DNA of 41,325 nucleotides from Burkholderiaceae bacterium (GCA_013360485.1 JABWBN010000015.1:1-41325); one strand, 5' to 3'; counted from the stretch's first letter, positions 1-9,162 are shown. Notes: generated from the sequence alone by a model not told the origin. Numbers and translations are program-made.

Positions 1-23
1 GGTCGCCCGTGTCGCGGGCGACC
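1..23 (-). terminator. Hairpin downstream of msrQ, candidate terminator
   Basis: A perfect 9-bp stem (1-9 with 15-23, loop TGTCG) lies 11 bases beyond the msrQ stop on the minus strand. A U-tract, if there is one, would fall outside the window, so intrinsic termination is only probable. Confidence 0.45.
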
Positions 24-34
24 GGCGCTGCGCA

Positions 35-721
35 TCAGCCTGCCGTCGGCGGTGCGCGGGCGCCGGTCGAGCGCGGCACTGGGCCCGAGTATGAACGCAT
101 CTGGCGCCAGATGCGCCAGCCCAGCAACACGCCGAGCACAGCAGCGTAAATCGTCCACAGTGCGAAGTCGTTCTTGCCGGCTCGCATCCAGAAGAAGTGC
201 AGCAGCGCCAGCAGGGCGATGGCGTAGACCGCACGGTGCAGCGCCTTCCAGTTGGCAGCGCCCATGGCCCGCATGGCCCGGCCGAACGAGGTGGCAGCCA
301 GTGGGGCCAGCAGCAGCAGCGCCAGCGCGCCCACCAGGATGAAGGGCCGCTTGGCGATGTCCGCGGCGATGTCGACCCACTCGAGGCCCATGTCGAGCCA
401 TGCATAACACAGAAAGTGCACGCATGCGTAGAACGCGGTGTAGAGCCCGAGCATGCGACGCCAGCGGGCCAGCGCGCTCCAGCCCGTCCACTCCCGCAAC
501 GGCGTGACGGCCAGCGTGGCGCACAGCAGCCGCAGCGTCCACTCGCCGCTGCGCCGGATCAAGGCTTCGGCGGGATTTGGCCCCAGCGCATCGGTCGCGG
601 CGCCCCAAGCCAGGTGCCCCAGCGGCAGCAGGCACAATACGAACAGCACCGGTCGCGCCAGCCGGTGCATCCACAGGCGATGCAATCGGTCGTGCAGGCT
701 CGCCGGCGCGGCATTGGCCAT
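35..721 (-). CDS. msrQ: MsrQ, haem-binding membrane subunit of the MsrPQ methionine sulfoxide reductase
   Basis: This 228-residue membrane protein of the YedZ/MsrQ (ferric reductase-like) family passes quinone-pool electrons through haem to periplasmic MsrP. About six hydrophobic segments are visible, beginning near residue 22. Candidate haem histidines lie in the helices at 'FYACVHFLCY' and 'KALHRAVYAI' and in 'LLHFFWMRAG'. Length is normal for the family. Its ATG overlaps the msrP stop by one base (TGATG), so the two genes are translationally coupled, as is usual for this pair. The C-terminal 15-20 residues are Pro/Arg-rich and probably cytoplasmic. Confidence 0.93.
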   Translation of the reverse strand: MANAAPASLHDRLHRLWMHRLARPVLFVLCLLPLGHLAWGAATDALGPNPAEALIRRSGEWTLRLLCATLAVTPLREWTGWSALARWRRMLGLYTAFYACVHFLCYAWLDMGLEWVDIAADIAKRPFILVGALALLLLAPLAATSFGRAMRAMGAANWKALHRAVYAIALLALLHFFWMRAGKNDFALWTIYAAVLGVLLGWRIWRQMRSYSGPVPRSTGARAPPTAG

Positions 722-1728
722 CAGAAGTGCCGCGCCAGGTCCATTCCGGCGTAGAGCTGGCCCACCTGCGCCTCATAGCCGTTGAACATCAGCGTGGGTC
801 TCTTCTTGGCGAAGAGGCCATCCTCGCCGATGCGTCGCTCGTTGGCCTGGCTCCAGCGGGGATGGTCCACCTTCGGGTTGACGTTGGAGTAGAAGCCGTA
901 CTCCTGGGGCGCGGCCTTGACCCACGCCGTGCGCGGCTCACGCTCGACGAAGCGGATGCGCACCAGCGACTTGCCGCTCTTGAAGCCGTACTTCCACGGT
1001 ACGACCAGTCGCAGCGGCGCGCCGTTCTGCGGCGGCAGCACTTCGCCATACATGCCGAAGGCCAGCAGCGTCAATGGATGCTGAGCTTCGTCCATGCGCA
1101 GGCCCTCGACATAGGGCCATTCGAGCACGCGCGAGGACACGCCCGGCATCGTCTTGGAATCGGCCAGGGTATGGAACTCGACGAACTTCGCATTGCCGGT
1201 GGGCTCCACCCGTCGGATGAGTTCGGCCAGCGGCCACCCCACCCAGGGGATCACCATCGACCAGCCCTCGACGCAACGCAGTCGATAGATGCGCTCTTCC
1301 ATCGGCGCGAGCTTCAGCAGAGCCTCGATGTCGAACACCTGCGCGCGCTTGACCTCGCCGTCCACCGCCACCGTCCAGGGGCGGGTACGCAAGGTGTGCG
1401 CCTGGCGAGCCGGATCGGCCTTGTCGGTGCCAAACTCGTAGAAGTTGTTGTAGCTGGTCGCATCCTGGCGCGAGGTGTGGCGCTCCATCGTCACGGCACC
1501 GGCCACCCTGCTGCGCGCTGCGGGCAGGGGCGCGCCGGCCGGTCCACCCGACTTGGCCTGCGCCAGGGCATCGCGTGCAGCCCAGGCGGCCAGCGTCGGC
1601 CCCAGGGCGCCGGCCGCTACCGATCGCAGCCAGGCGCGACGACCCATGGCCCAGGCGCGCGGCGTGATCTCGGACGGATGGGGATGATCGAGCCCACGCG
1701 AAGCGCGTGAGCGGAATGGGTGGCCCAT
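721..1728 (-). CDS. msrP: MsrP, periplasmic molybdopterin protein-methionine-sulfoxide reductase
   Basis: This is the catalytic subunit (YedY/MsrP family) that reduces oxidised methionines in periplasmic proteins using a molybdenum cofactor. A Tat signal is visible: the twin arginine in '[12 protein letters not shown]' near residue 28, a hydrophobic stretch and an Ala-rich cleavage region. The mature domain carries the family motifs '[19 protein letters not shown]' (the Cys that ligands Mo) and '[15 protein letters not shown]'. I chose ATG 1728 because GGAG lies about nine bases upstream. An in-frame ATG at 1770 would add 14 residues, and an ATG just before the twin arginine is also possible. 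The product is about 335 residues and is exported folded, with MsrQ as electron donor. Confidence 0.93.
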   Translation of the reverse strand: MGHPFRSRASRGLDHPHPSEITPRAWAMGRRAWLRSVAAGALGPTLAAWAARDALAQAKSGGPAGAPLPAARSRVAGAVTMERHTSRQDATSYNNFYEFGTDKADPARQAHTLRTRPWTVAVDGEVKRAQVFDIEALLKLAPMEERIYRLRCVEGWSMVIPWVGWPLAELIRRVEPTGNAKFVEFHTLADSKTMPGVSSRVLEWPYVEGLRMDEAQHPLTLLAFGMYGEVLPPQNGAPLRLVVPWKYGFKSGKSLVRIRFVEREPRTAWVKAAPQEYGFYSNVNPKVDHPRWSQANERRIGEDGLFAKKRPTLMFNGYEAQVGQLYAGMDLARHF

Positions 1729-1867
1729 GGTCAGATGCTCCAGGCGTATCGGGGTTGGACGTACCGGCATGCCCGGACCTTACATCCTGCCCCAGGGCTA
1801 CGCCGGCCGGCGACAAGGCAACCCTCGTGCCGCCCGGGAGACGCCGTGCACAGCGCCAGCGGCGCAC

Positions 1868-3235
1868 CTACAGATTGCCGTAGGAGTGCAACCCGGTGAG
1901 GAACATGTTCACGCCCAGGAAGGCGAAGCTGGTGACCAGCAACCCCGCCAGGGCCCACCAGGCCGACACCGCGCCGCGCAGGCCCTTCATCAGCCGCATG
2001 TGCAGCCAGGCGGCATAGTTGAGCCAAACGATCAGGGCCCAGGTTTCCTTCGGGTCCCAGCTCCAGTAGCCGCCCCAGGCCTCGGCGGCCCAGAAGGCAC
2101 CCAGGATCGTGGCAATCGTGAAGAAGGCGAAGCCCACCGCAATGGCGCGGTACATCAGGTCATCGAGCACCTGCGGCGCCGGCAGTCGCTCGGAGATGCG
2201 CCGCCGGGCAGCCAGGATCGCACCCACCACCAGGGCCGCGACCCCGAAGTACACCGCCCAGTAGCTCGACAGGCCCTCCAGCGCTTTTTGCCGGAACACC
2301 ACCGGTTGCAGGCACAGCACCATGCCGATGATGCCCAGCGGCGCCAGCTTCCACCAGCGCGTCTCGCCGGCCTGGTGCTGCAGCAGGTAGGCGAAGGCCA
2401 CCATCGCCGCCAGCGAGAAGGTGCCGTAGCCCACGAAATTGGCCGGAACGTGCAGCTTCATCCACCAGCTCTGCAGCGCCGGTACCAGCGGCTGGATCTC
2501 GTGCGCGCCGCGCACCGCGGCATACCAGGCGAGAAAACCCACCGCGGCGGAAACCACCAGCATGACGAACGCACCCAGCGCGCGCGTGCGGTAGTGCTGC
2601 TCGTAATACAGGTAGAACAGCGCCGTGAGCCAGCAGAACATCACGAACACCTCGTAGAGGTTGCTCACCGGGATGTGTCCGATGTCCGGTCCGATCTGGT
2701 GGCTCTCGTACCAGCGCACCAGCGTGCCCACCAGCGCCATGCCCACGCCGGCCCAGGCCAGCCGCGAACCCAGGCGCTGCGCGGTGTTGTCGTCGGCACG
2801 GACGAACAACCCGATCCAGTACATCACCGTGCTCATCACGAAGAGCACGCACATCCACAGGATGGCACTCTGGCTGGACAAGGCGTACTTGAGCAGAAAC
2901 ACCTGGTCGGCCTGCGCGAGATCGGCGCCAAAGCCGTCGGTGCGCTGGGCATACAGCGCGATGGCCGTCAGCGTGGCCGCGCCACAGGCAAGCGCCAGCG
3001 GACGCAATGCCCCCCAGTACCAGCCCAACGCGACGACGACAGGCGCACTGGCAGCGAGGATGGCCAGCTCGTAGCCGTCCATCGATGCACGATAGCGATG
3101 CAGGGCGTAAGCGGCACCCGCCACCACCAGCACAGCGAACAGCCAGTCGAATGCGCTGCGCCCTGACAACAGGCCTTTGCGGCCGAGCGGTATGGAAGCA
3201 CCGGTCGCAGACGAGACGGCGGCGGGCAAGGTCAT
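1868..3235 (-). CDS. ccsB: CcsB (ResC/CcsA family), System II cytochrome c synthase subunit
   Basis: This multi-spanning membrane protein works with ResB to carry haem across the membrane and attach it to apocytochromes c. The haem-handling 'WWD-type' segment is clear near the C-terminus: 'WGGYWSWDPKETWALIVWLN', followed by His in 'AAWLHMRLMKG'. Further candidate haem-ligand histidines occur in the periplasmic loops ('SWWMKLHVPANFVGYGTF'). ATG 3235 overlaps the resB stop (ATGA), so the genes are coupled. A longer open frame upstream of that ATG lies inside resB and is not coding. The product is 455 residues, with an N-terminal section of about 150 residues before the conserved CcsA-like domain, typical of betaproteobacteria. 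Confidence 0.93.
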   Translation of the reverse strand: MTLPAAVSSATGASIPLGRKGLLSGRSAFDWLFAVLVVAGAAYALHRYRASMDGYELAILAASAPVVVALGWYWGALRPLALACGAATLTAIALYAQRTDGFGADLAQADQVFLLKYALSSQSAILWMCVLFVMSTVMYWIGLFVRADDNTAQRLGSRLAWAGVGMALVGTLVRWYESHQIGPDIGHIPVSNLYEVFVMFCWLTALFYLYYEQHYRTRALGAFVMLVVSAAVGFLAWYAAVRGAHEIQPLVPALQSWWMKLHVPANFVGYGTFSLAAMVAFAYLLQHQAGETRWWKLAPLGIIGMVLCLQPVVFRQKALEGLSSYWAVYFGVAALVVGAILAARRRISERLPAPQVLDDLMYRAIAVGFAFFTIATILGAFWAAEAWGGYWSWDPKETWALIVWLNYAAWLHMRLMKGLRGAVSAWWALAGLLVTSFAFLGVNMFLTGLHSYGNL

Positions 3236-5394
3236 GGCGTCTTCTCCAGCAAGGCGGCCTGGAACTGGTCGAATTCGGCGTCGGCGTCGAGCGTGCGGCG
3301 GGTGGTCGACAGCGCCACCCTGACGCGGGTGAGGCCACCAGGCTCGGGTTGCAGCCAGATCCACAGGCGCCGCTCGCGGATGTAGAGCATCGCGAAGACG
3401 CCGACGATCAGCAGCACGGCGCCCAGGTAGACCAGGTTGCGTCCCGGAGCACGCGCCACCTGGAACACGCTGGCTTGGACCTGTGTGTAGTCCTCGAGTT
3501 GCAGCCACACGGGCGCCGGGTAATACGCAGCGTCGGACCAGGCCATCATCGCCTGCTGCATGAATCGTTGCGTGCCCTCGCCCAGCGGCAGCGCGCCCAG
3601 GCCGGCCTGCTCGCGCGTGAGGTTCACCAGTTCGAACAGGCTGCCGCTGAGGATGCGCAGGAGTACCTCGCTCATGCGCGTGCGCTCGTCCTGCGGAACC
3701 TGCGACTCGATGAACTCGGCCAGCGCGGGCAGCCCGCCCGGCAGGGGATCGGCGCCAGGGGCGCTGGCCGCGGCCGATACGGGCCTCACGCGCTCGGCAC
3801 CTGCGTACAGCGCCAGCGCGCGCAGGGCGGTGGCCTGGATCTGGTCGCGCATCTGCGGTCGGTCTGCCGGTGTGGCCAGGCGCGCGTAGCGCTGCGCGGC
3901 CTTCTCGCGCAGCACTGGGTCCAGCAATGCGGCGCGTGCGCGCAGCCAGTCGTCGGGGCTGTCGTTCGCGTCTGCCGGAATTCGCAGGTAGCGGAACGGC
4001 TCGGCGGGTGTGTCGCGCACGCCGGCCAGGAACACACGCTGGCCGTCCATGTCGACCGGCAGCATGTAGTTCTGGTATTCGCGCGCCTGCCCGCTCGCAT
4101 CGCGAAGCTTGTAGGTGAACGACGGTCCGATGTTTCGAGTGGTGCGCTTGCCGGGAGGCCGGGCGGCAGAGCCCAGATGACGCTCGATGGCGGCCCCCAG
4201 GCCGGCGGCCGACGCGGCAGCTTCGGAGGCGGACGCCGAAGCGGTGCCCACGCCATCGGGTGCGGTTGCACCGCCGACCTCTTCGACGTTGATGACACGC
4301 AGGCCGGTGTACTCCAGGCGCAGCGACTGCTGCGCTCCGGTCAGTCCCGTGGTCTGCCCCACCGTGCCTTGCAGATCGAAGCCCGGCCCGCCGGCCAGCG
4401 GGCGTGCACGCAGGCGCAGCAGCGAGCCACCGTCGTCGAAGCTGCTCTGGTACATCGTGATGCCGCGGTGCGTGACGGGCTCGTTGACCTTGACCGTGGC
4501 GGCGCGGGTGGCCCCGGTGTCGCGATCGTGGATGACGATCTCGCTGGCGAACAGCTTGGGCATGCCCGTCTCGTAGTGCTCGACGGTGAACTTGCGCAGT
4601 TCCACGTCGAACGGCAGGTCCTGCAAGACGACGCCGTCCGGCATGTTCAGTATCGCCACCCCTGCGCGGCCACCTTCAGGCACCAGCAGGTTGGCCCTGA
4701 ACGTCGGGTTCGTGCCCGACAGCCGGTGTCGGTCCGGCACGTCGCGCACCAGGCCGGAGCCGCTGTAGGAACTCTTGCCCTGCCAGGCCATCTGTGCCCG
4801 CACCACGAGGTCGCCATCGAGCAGGCCACCCAGGCAGACCAGCACGATGGCCGAGTGCGCCGCCAGGTAGCCGATCTTGTGCGCCATGCCCTTGCGAGCG
4901 GCGATCATGGTGCCGTTGGTGCGCACCTGCGCACGTGCCTGCCAGCCCAGCGCGGCCAGCAACGCATGGCTGCGCTGCAGCACGGCATCGGGTGGCGCGG
5001 TCAATACGGCCTCGGCTCGATGGTGGAATGCCGCCAGTGATTGTTCGCGCACCTGCTCCTTGAACGTGCGCAGTTCGGCCAGGATCTTGGGCGTGTTGCG
5101 GGCGATGCACAGGCTGGTCGAAAGCACCAGGAAGCCCAGGATCAGTAGGAACCAGCCGGCGCTGTAGACGGTATAGAGCCCCACTGCTGCGAACACTTCG
5201 GCCCAGAACGGCCCGAACTGGTTCACGTAGTTGACGTAAGGCTCGTTCTGCTGCACGACGGTGCCGATCACCGAGGCAATGCAGATCAGTGTCAACAGCG
5301 CGATGGCGAAGCGCATCGACGCCAGCAGCTCATAGGCGTCGCGCCAGGGCCGGGCTGGGGCGACGCTGGCGCTCGATGGGCCGGGGGACGACAT
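3232..5394 (-). CDS. resB: ResB (Ccs1 family), cytochrome c biogenesis protein
   Basis: This is the partner of CcsB in System II cytochrome c maturation; it is thought to bind the apocytochrome and help form the haem conduit. The 720-residue protein has an N-terminal transmembrane segment at about 27-47 ('ALLTLICIASVIGTVVQQNE'), two more before residue 200, a large periplasmic domain, and a last transmembrane segment near 655-675 before a short cytoplasmic tail. A low-complexity Ala/Ser-rich insert sits around residues 370-410. The ATG at 5394 has no Shine-Dalgarno sequence, but GATAAT lies seven bases upstream, suggesting a leaderless mRNA. It is the first gene of resB-ccsB, possibly running on into msrPQ. 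Confidence 0.93.
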   Translation of the reverse strand: MSSPGPSSASVAPARPWRDAYELLASMRFAIALLTLICIASVIGTVVQQNEPYVNYVNQFGPFWAEVFAAVGLYTVYSAGWFLLILGFLVLSTSLCIARNTPKILAELRTFKEQVREQSLAAFHHRAEAVLTAPPDAVLQRSHALLAALGWQARAQVRTNGTMIAARKGMAHKIGYLAAHSAIVLVCLGGLLDGDLVVRAQMAWQGKSSYSGSGLVRDVPDRHRLSGTNPTFRANLLVPEGGRAGVAILNMPDGVVLQDLPFDVELRKFTVEHYETGMPKLFASEIVIHDRDTGATRAATVKVNEPVTHRGITMYQSSFDDGGSLLRLRARPLAGGPGFDLQGTVGQTTGLTGAQQSLRLEYTGLRVINVEEVGGATAPDGVGTASASASEAAASAAGLGAAIERHLGSAARPPGKRTTRNIGPSFTYKLRDASGQAREYQNYMLPVDMDGQRVFLAGVRDTPAEPFRYLRIPADANDSPDDWLRARAALLDPVLREKAAQRYARLATPADRPQMRDQIQATALRALALYAGAERVRPVSAAASAPGADPLPGGLPALAEFIESQVPQDERTRMSEVLLRILSGSLFELVNLTREQAGLGALPLGEGTQRFMQQAMMAWSDAAYYPAPVWLQLEDYTQVQASVFQVARAPGRNLVYLGAVLLIVGVFAMLYIRERRLWIWLQPEPGGLTRVRVALSTTRRTLDADAEFDQFQAALLEKTP

Positions 5395-5401
5395 GCGAGG
5401 G

Positions 5402-5407
5402 ATTATC
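5402..5407 (-). promoter_or_regulatory. Probable -10 box of resB
   Basis: GATAAT on the minus strand ends seven bases before the resB ATG. No convincing -35 box is visible. Transcription from this box would start at or next to the start codon. Confidence 0.4.
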
Positions 5408-5431
5408 CGGTGGGGTTCCGTCCAAACGACG

Positions 5432-5454
5432 CGGGCCGGTCATCGACCGGCCCG
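5432..5454 (-). terminator. Hairpin after cytochrome c4 gene
   Basis: A perfect 9-bp GC-rich stem (5432-5440 with 5446-5454, loop of five) follows the cytochrome gene on the minus strand. Only a short T run (GTTT) comes after it. It separates this gene from resB. Confidence 0.55.
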
Positions 5455-5482
5455 GTGCTAGGGAAATGGCTGTGTCGCTGGC

Positions 5483-6103
5483 TCAGCGCAGGCCCGCCAT
5501 ATAGTCGGCCACGGCCTTGATTTCCTTGTCGGACAGCTTCGCGGCGATGGCGGTCATCTGCGCCGAATTGGCGCGCTGACCCGACCGGAACGCCACCAGT
5601 TGGGCCTCGGCGTAGTCGGCGTGCTGGCCGGCCAGGCGTGGATACTCGGCCGGTATGCCTGCGCCCGACGGGCTGTGGCAGCCGGCGCAGGCGGGCACCT
5701 GCTTGGCGGCGATGCCGCCGCGATAGATCTTCTCGCCCAGCAGCAACAGATCCTTGTTGCGCGCGGCGCCGGGCTCGGCCTTCAGGCTGTTGTAGTAAGC
5801 CGCGACATGTTTCAGGTCGCCGTCGGCCAGCGTGGCGGCCATGCCCGACATGATGGCATTGGCCCGCTTGCCCGACTTGAACTCGGTAAGCTGCTTGACG
5901 AGGTATTCGGCATGCTGGCCCGCCAGGATGGGGTTGGCAGGCGCGCCGCGGCTGCCGTCGACGGTGTGGCAGGCGACGCACACCTGGGACGATGCCTGCC
6001 CCTTGGCCAGGTCGGGCTTGGCTCCAGCGGCATCCGCGGCGTCCGCGGCGAGGGTGGGCATGGCCACGGCGGCCAGAAGCGTCAGGGCGAGCAGCGACTT
6101 CAT
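5483..6103 (-). CDS. Dihaem cytochrome c4, periplasmic electron carrier
   Basis: This 206-residue secreted dihaem cytochrome of the c4 type would carry electrons to terminal oxidases or other periplasmic acceptors. ATG 6103 begins a clean signal peptide ('MKSLLALTLLAAVAMPTLAADA'-like, cut near residue 20). Two haem-binding motifs are visible, CVACH near residue 42 and CAGCH near residue 138. Each is followed by a candidate axial Met ('MSGMAATL' and 'MTAIAAKL'), so the protein is an internal duplication of two cytochrome c domains. Its haem would be attached by the adjacent ResB/CcsB. It is divergent from engB, and a TAAAAT box lies 32 bases upstream of the ATG. Confidence 0.9.
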   Translation of the reverse strand: MKSLLALTLLAAVAMPTLAADAADAAGAKPDLAKGQASSQVCVACHTVDGSRGAPANPILAGQHAEYLVKQLTEFKSGKRANAIMSGMAATLADGDLKHVAAYYNSLKAEPGAARNKDLLLLGEKIYRGGIAAKQVPACAGCHSPSGAGIPAEYPRLAGQHADYAEAQLVAFRSGQRANSAQMTAIAAKLSDKEIKAVADYMAGLR

Positions 6104-6135
6104 GTCGAGAGACCTTGGAATGGGCAAACCTGCGG

Positions 6136-6145
6136 ATTTTACAAT
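6136..6145. promoter_or_regulatory. Overlapping divergent -10 boxes, cytochrome c4 (minus) and engB (plus)
   Basis: TACAAT (6140-6145, plus) points to engB, and TAAAAT (6141-6136, minus) points to the cytochrome gene. They share two base pairs. The engB box ends five bases before its ATG. A TTGGAA at 6115-6120 is a weak -35 candidate with a long 19-base spacer. Confidence 0.45.
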
Positions 6146-6150
6146 GCTCC

Positions 6151-6840
6151 ATGACCACCTCGAACGCGCAGCACCCGCCGCAGCCCGATGCACAGGAGCG
6201 CGCCGCGCTGGCCTGGACCCAGGGCGCGCGCTTCCTCACCACGGCCAGCCGCCTCAACGAGCTGCCACCTCCCGGCCTGCCTGAGATTGCGTTCGTCGGG
6301 CGCAGCAATGCCGGCAAGTCCACGGCGATCAACACGTTGGCCCAGCAGCGCCAGTTGGCCTTCGCATCCAAGACGCCCGGGCGCACCCAGCACATCAACC
6401 TGTTCGAGCTGGGCCCGCCCCAGGTGCCCGATGCACTCTGGGCTGACTTGCCTGGCTATGGCTACGCCGCGGTTGCCCGAGATGCCAAGCGGCGCTGGCA
6501 GCAGGTGATGGCCGAGTACCTGGCGCATCGGCACTCGCTGGCCGGCGTGGTGATGATGGTCGATGCACGCCATGGGTTCACCGATCTGGACCGACAACTG
6601 CTCGAGTTCGTTGCGCCACGCGTCGGCGTGGGCGAGGTGCGCCTGCTGGTGCTGCTGACCAAGGCCGACAAGCTCAGCCGACAGGAGGGACAGCGTGCGC
6701 TGGCGCAGGCCCAACAGGTGCTGGGCGAAGTGGCCACCGAATACGCGGACATCGGCATTGCCTTGTTCTCGGCGCTCACCCGCCAGGGCCTGGGCGATGC
6801 CGCCTGCACCTTGCGCGCCTGGATCGAGCCCGGGCGCTGA
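6151..6840 (+). CDS. engB: EngB/YihA, ribosome-biogenesis GTPase
   Basis: This essential-type GTPase of the TRAFAC class (EngB/YsxC) is needed for large-subunit ribosome assembly. The G motifs are clear: G1 'GRSNAGKST' near residue 50, G2 'TPGRTQ', G3 'DLPGYGYA', and G4 'LLTKADKL'. The 229-residue length is normal, with a short N-terminal extension. ATG 6151 is chosen because the open reading frame upstream runs back through the cytochrome promoter. It lacks a Shine-Dalgarno sequence, and a TACAAT box ends five bases before it, so the mRNA may be leaderless. The gene converges closely on the patatin gene (six bases between stops). Confidence 0.95.
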   Translation: MTTSNAQHPPQPDAQERAALAWTQGARFLTTASRLNELPPPGLPEIAFVGRSNAGKSTAINTLAQQRQLAFASKTPGRTQHINLFELGPPQVPDALWADLPGYGYAAVARDAKRRWQQVMAEYLAHRHSLAGVVMMVDARHGFTDLDRQLLEFVAPRVGVGEVRLLVLLTKADKLSRQEGQRALAQAQQVLGEVATEYADIGIALFSALTRQGLGDAACTLRAWIEPGR

Positions 6841-6846
6841 TTCGCG

Positions 6847-9162
6847 TCAGGGCCGGCCGATGAACAACACCACTCCGGTGCTGCCGCGGGGGGCGTGTGT
6901 CAACCCCAGGTACAGCGGTCCGATCCCGGTGTCCGCGCCCACGTACACGCTCATGCCGGTGCGAAGGTCGTCGAGCCGCATGTCCGATCGCCGGACCCAG
7001 GCGTTGCCGGCCTCGAGTGAGGCGCCCACGAAGAACCCGCGGGTCAGCGTGGGCGTGGCATTGAGCCGGCGGTACCAGTTGGCGCGCAGCAGCAGCACGT
7101 CGTTGCCGGTCAGCTGTCCTGGGTGATAGCCCGACAGCTGGTGGAAGCCACCCAGGCGGTAGCGGGGCACGCTCAACACCTGCTGCGAGCCGGCCATCTG
7201 AAGCGCGCCGTAAAGGCTGAGCGTATGCAGACCGACGCTGCGCACCCATTGCGCCTGCGTCTCGATGCGGCTGAAGCGCCCGTGCAGGTCACCGCTGCGA
7301 TATCCCCAGCCGAGCTCGGCTTCGGCCCGGTATCCGTCGCGCGGGAAGCTGGCCGCATCGAGTTGGTCGAACACGACCCGGGCGCGTGCGCCGCTTTCCG
7401 ACCACCTGGCTCGCCCAGTGGGTCCGGCATGGCTGCTGCTCACGATCTGCGGGGCCGTGCTCAGCAACTGGTGCGTCAGGCCCAGGCGCAACTCGCCGAT
7501 CTCGCCCCAGGGCTGCCCCAGGTCGACTCCGGCGCGCAGCGTGTCGCGGCGAAAGATTGCGACTTCTTCCCCGCTGGCGGTCGCAAACTGCCCAAGCCGT
7601 CGCCGCTCGGCGCTTGCGTGCGCGGCCACAAACCAGTCGTCGGCTCGCGAAGCCGTCCATGCCAATGGGTGGTACAGCTCGGTCGAGAGCAATGGGACCT
7701 CGCCGATCTGCAGCCGATTGCGCCACTCGGTGCCATTGGCGGTCAGCCAATGCCGGTTGTGGCCGAGCTTCACGTTGAACGCACTGCGGCCGCGGAAGTC
7801 GGTGCTCAGGTCGAGCCCCACCCGCAGGTAGTTCGGGCCCCAGGGCTTGTCCTCGACCTCGAAAACCAGGGCGTCGGCACCGCCGCCGTCGCGTCGCAGT
7901 TGGTAGTCGGTTCGGGTGTAGTCACCAGCGCTGGCCAGGCGTCGCGTGTCGCGCTCGGCACGGTCCCTGTCGAACCTCTGTCCCGGCCGGGTCTCCAGCA
8001 TCTGGATGAGGCGCTGCGGGTTGGTGACCGTGCTGCCTTCGATGTGCACCGCGGCAAGCTGCGGCCGGTCGAGCGTAGGCGCCGCGTGAGTTTGGCGCCA
8101 GCGGGCATAGTCAGGGGCCGGAATCGACAGCGGGCTCAACCGGTCGCTGCGGCCGCGTGCGCCGGCCACGCCCAGTGCCATCAGTTCGCGCGCTGCTGAG
8201 AAGTCGGCCGATGTGTAGGTGCCCAACATCGGCGCGATCAGGACGTCGTGCGCCTGGAGCGTGGCCAGGCTGCGCTGCACGTTCTGTTCGGTGAGGATGT
8301 TGATGGTTTGCTGGGTGAGCCCAAGCGCCGAGCCCAGCGACTCACGACCTGCCAGCGGCGTGCCGATGTTCACGACGATCAGAACCTCGGCGCCCAGCAT
8401 GCGTGCCACGCTGATCGGCGTGTTGTTCACCAAGCCGCCGTCGCCCAGGATGTGCCCGTCGACTTCGGTCGGCGCGAAGACACCCGGCACGCTCATGCTC
8501 GAGCGCAACGCCAGGGCCAGATCGCCCCCGTCCATGATCATGGGCTCGCCGGTCTCCATGTCGGTGGCCACTGCCCGAAACGGGATGGGCAGTGCATCGA
8601 AGCTGGCCACATCGCGCACCGGCAAGGTGTAGTGGCGCAACAGCGACTCCAGCCCCCGGCTGGATACGGCGCCGCGCGGTGCCAGCAACTCGCCGTCGCG
8701 CAAGCCCAGTTCGAGTACCGGCGAAACCTCGAAGTCCTCCTCCTTGCGCCGCTGCGACAGGTGCTGGCGCTCGATGCGTGGCGCAAAGATCGTGTCCCAG
8801 TCCAGGCGCAGCAGCTCGCGCTCCAACTCGTCGGCGCGCATGCCGCTCGCGTAGAGGCCGCCGATGATGGCGCCCATCGAGGTGCCCGCGATCACATCGA
8901 CCGGGATTTGCATCTGCTCGAGCACCTTCAGCACGCCCACATGCGCCAGCCCGCGAGCCCCGCCGCCCGAAAGAACCAGGCCGATGCGCGGCCTGCGTGC
9001 GGTGGGCAACGCTGAACCATGCGCAACGGCTGCACCGGTCGCGCCCGGGGCGACCGCGTGGCCTGCGACCGGCGCCGATGCGCCGTGGGGTGCGGCATGG
9101 CCTGTGGCTGTCGCCAGGGCCAGCGCGACGACAGAGACGGCCTGCCAGTGCCGTGCTTTCAC
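6847..9162 (-). CDS. Patatin-like phospholipase with POTRA and beta-barrel domains (type Vd, PlpD class)
   Basis: The domain order matches the type Vd autotransporter class (PlpD/FplA). A signal peptide (about 1-23) leads to a patatin lipase domain (about 57-345), a POTRA-like segment (about 369-437, beginning 'AAVHIEGSTVTNPQRL') and a C-terminal Omp85-type 16-strand barrel (about 440-771). Catalytic elements are intact: the oxyanion motif GGGARG (about 66-71), nucleophile GTSMG with Ser95, and DGG with Asp241. It is likely a phospholipase A anchored at, or released from, the outer membrane. The start is uncertain. GTG 9162 gives the cleaner signal peptide; GTG 9207 would add 15 residues. Cytoplasmic RssA-like proteins share the patatin domain, but the barrel excludes that assignment. 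Confidence 0.88.
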   Translation of the reverse strand: MKARHWQAVSVVALALATATGHAAPHGASAPVAGHAVAPGATGAAVAHGSALPTARRPRIGLVLSGGGARGLAHVGVLKVLEQMQIPVDVIAGTSMGAIIGGLYASGMRADELERELLRLDWDTIFAPRIERQHLSQRRKEEDFEVSPVLELGLRDGELLAPRGAVSSRGLESLLRHYTLPVRDVASFDALPIPFRAVATDMETGEPMIMDGGDLALALRSSMSVPGVFAPTEVDGHILGDGGLVNNTPISVARMLGAEVLIVVNIGTPLAGRESLGSALGLTQQTINILTEQNVQRSLATLQAHDVLIAPMLGTYTSADFSAARELMALGVAGARGRSDRLSPLSIPAPDYARWRQTHAAPTLDRPQLAAVHIEGSTVTNPQRLIQMLETRPGQRFDRDRAERDTRRLASAGDYTRTDYQLRRDGGGADALVFEVEDKPWGPNYLRVGLDLSTDFRGRSAFNVKLGHNRHWLTANGTEWRNRLQIGEVPLLSTELYHPLAWTASRADDWFVAAHASAERRRLGQFATASGEEVAIFRRDTLRAGVDLGQPWGEIGELRLGLTHQLLSTAPQIVSSSHAGPTGRARWSESGARARVVFDQLDAASFPRDGYRAEAELGWGYRSGDLHGRFSRIETQAQWVRSVGLHTLSLYGALQMAGSQQVLSVPRYRLGGFHQLSGYHPGQLTGNDVLLLRANWYRRLNATPTLTRGFFVGASLEAGNAWVRRSDMRLDDLRTGMSVYVGADTGIGPLYLGLTHAPRGSTGVVLFIGRP

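Noticed and set aside
4180..4300. Ala/Ser-rich insert in resB as a frameshift or repeat expansion
   Set aside because: The frame stays open and conserved ResB sequence resumes on both sides; a low-complexity loop is the simpler reading.
3007..5040. Open frame of about 670 codons antisense to resB and ccsB
   Set aside because: It is rich in Arg/Gly/Gln without any domain pattern and crosses two confidently assigned genes; a shadow frame.
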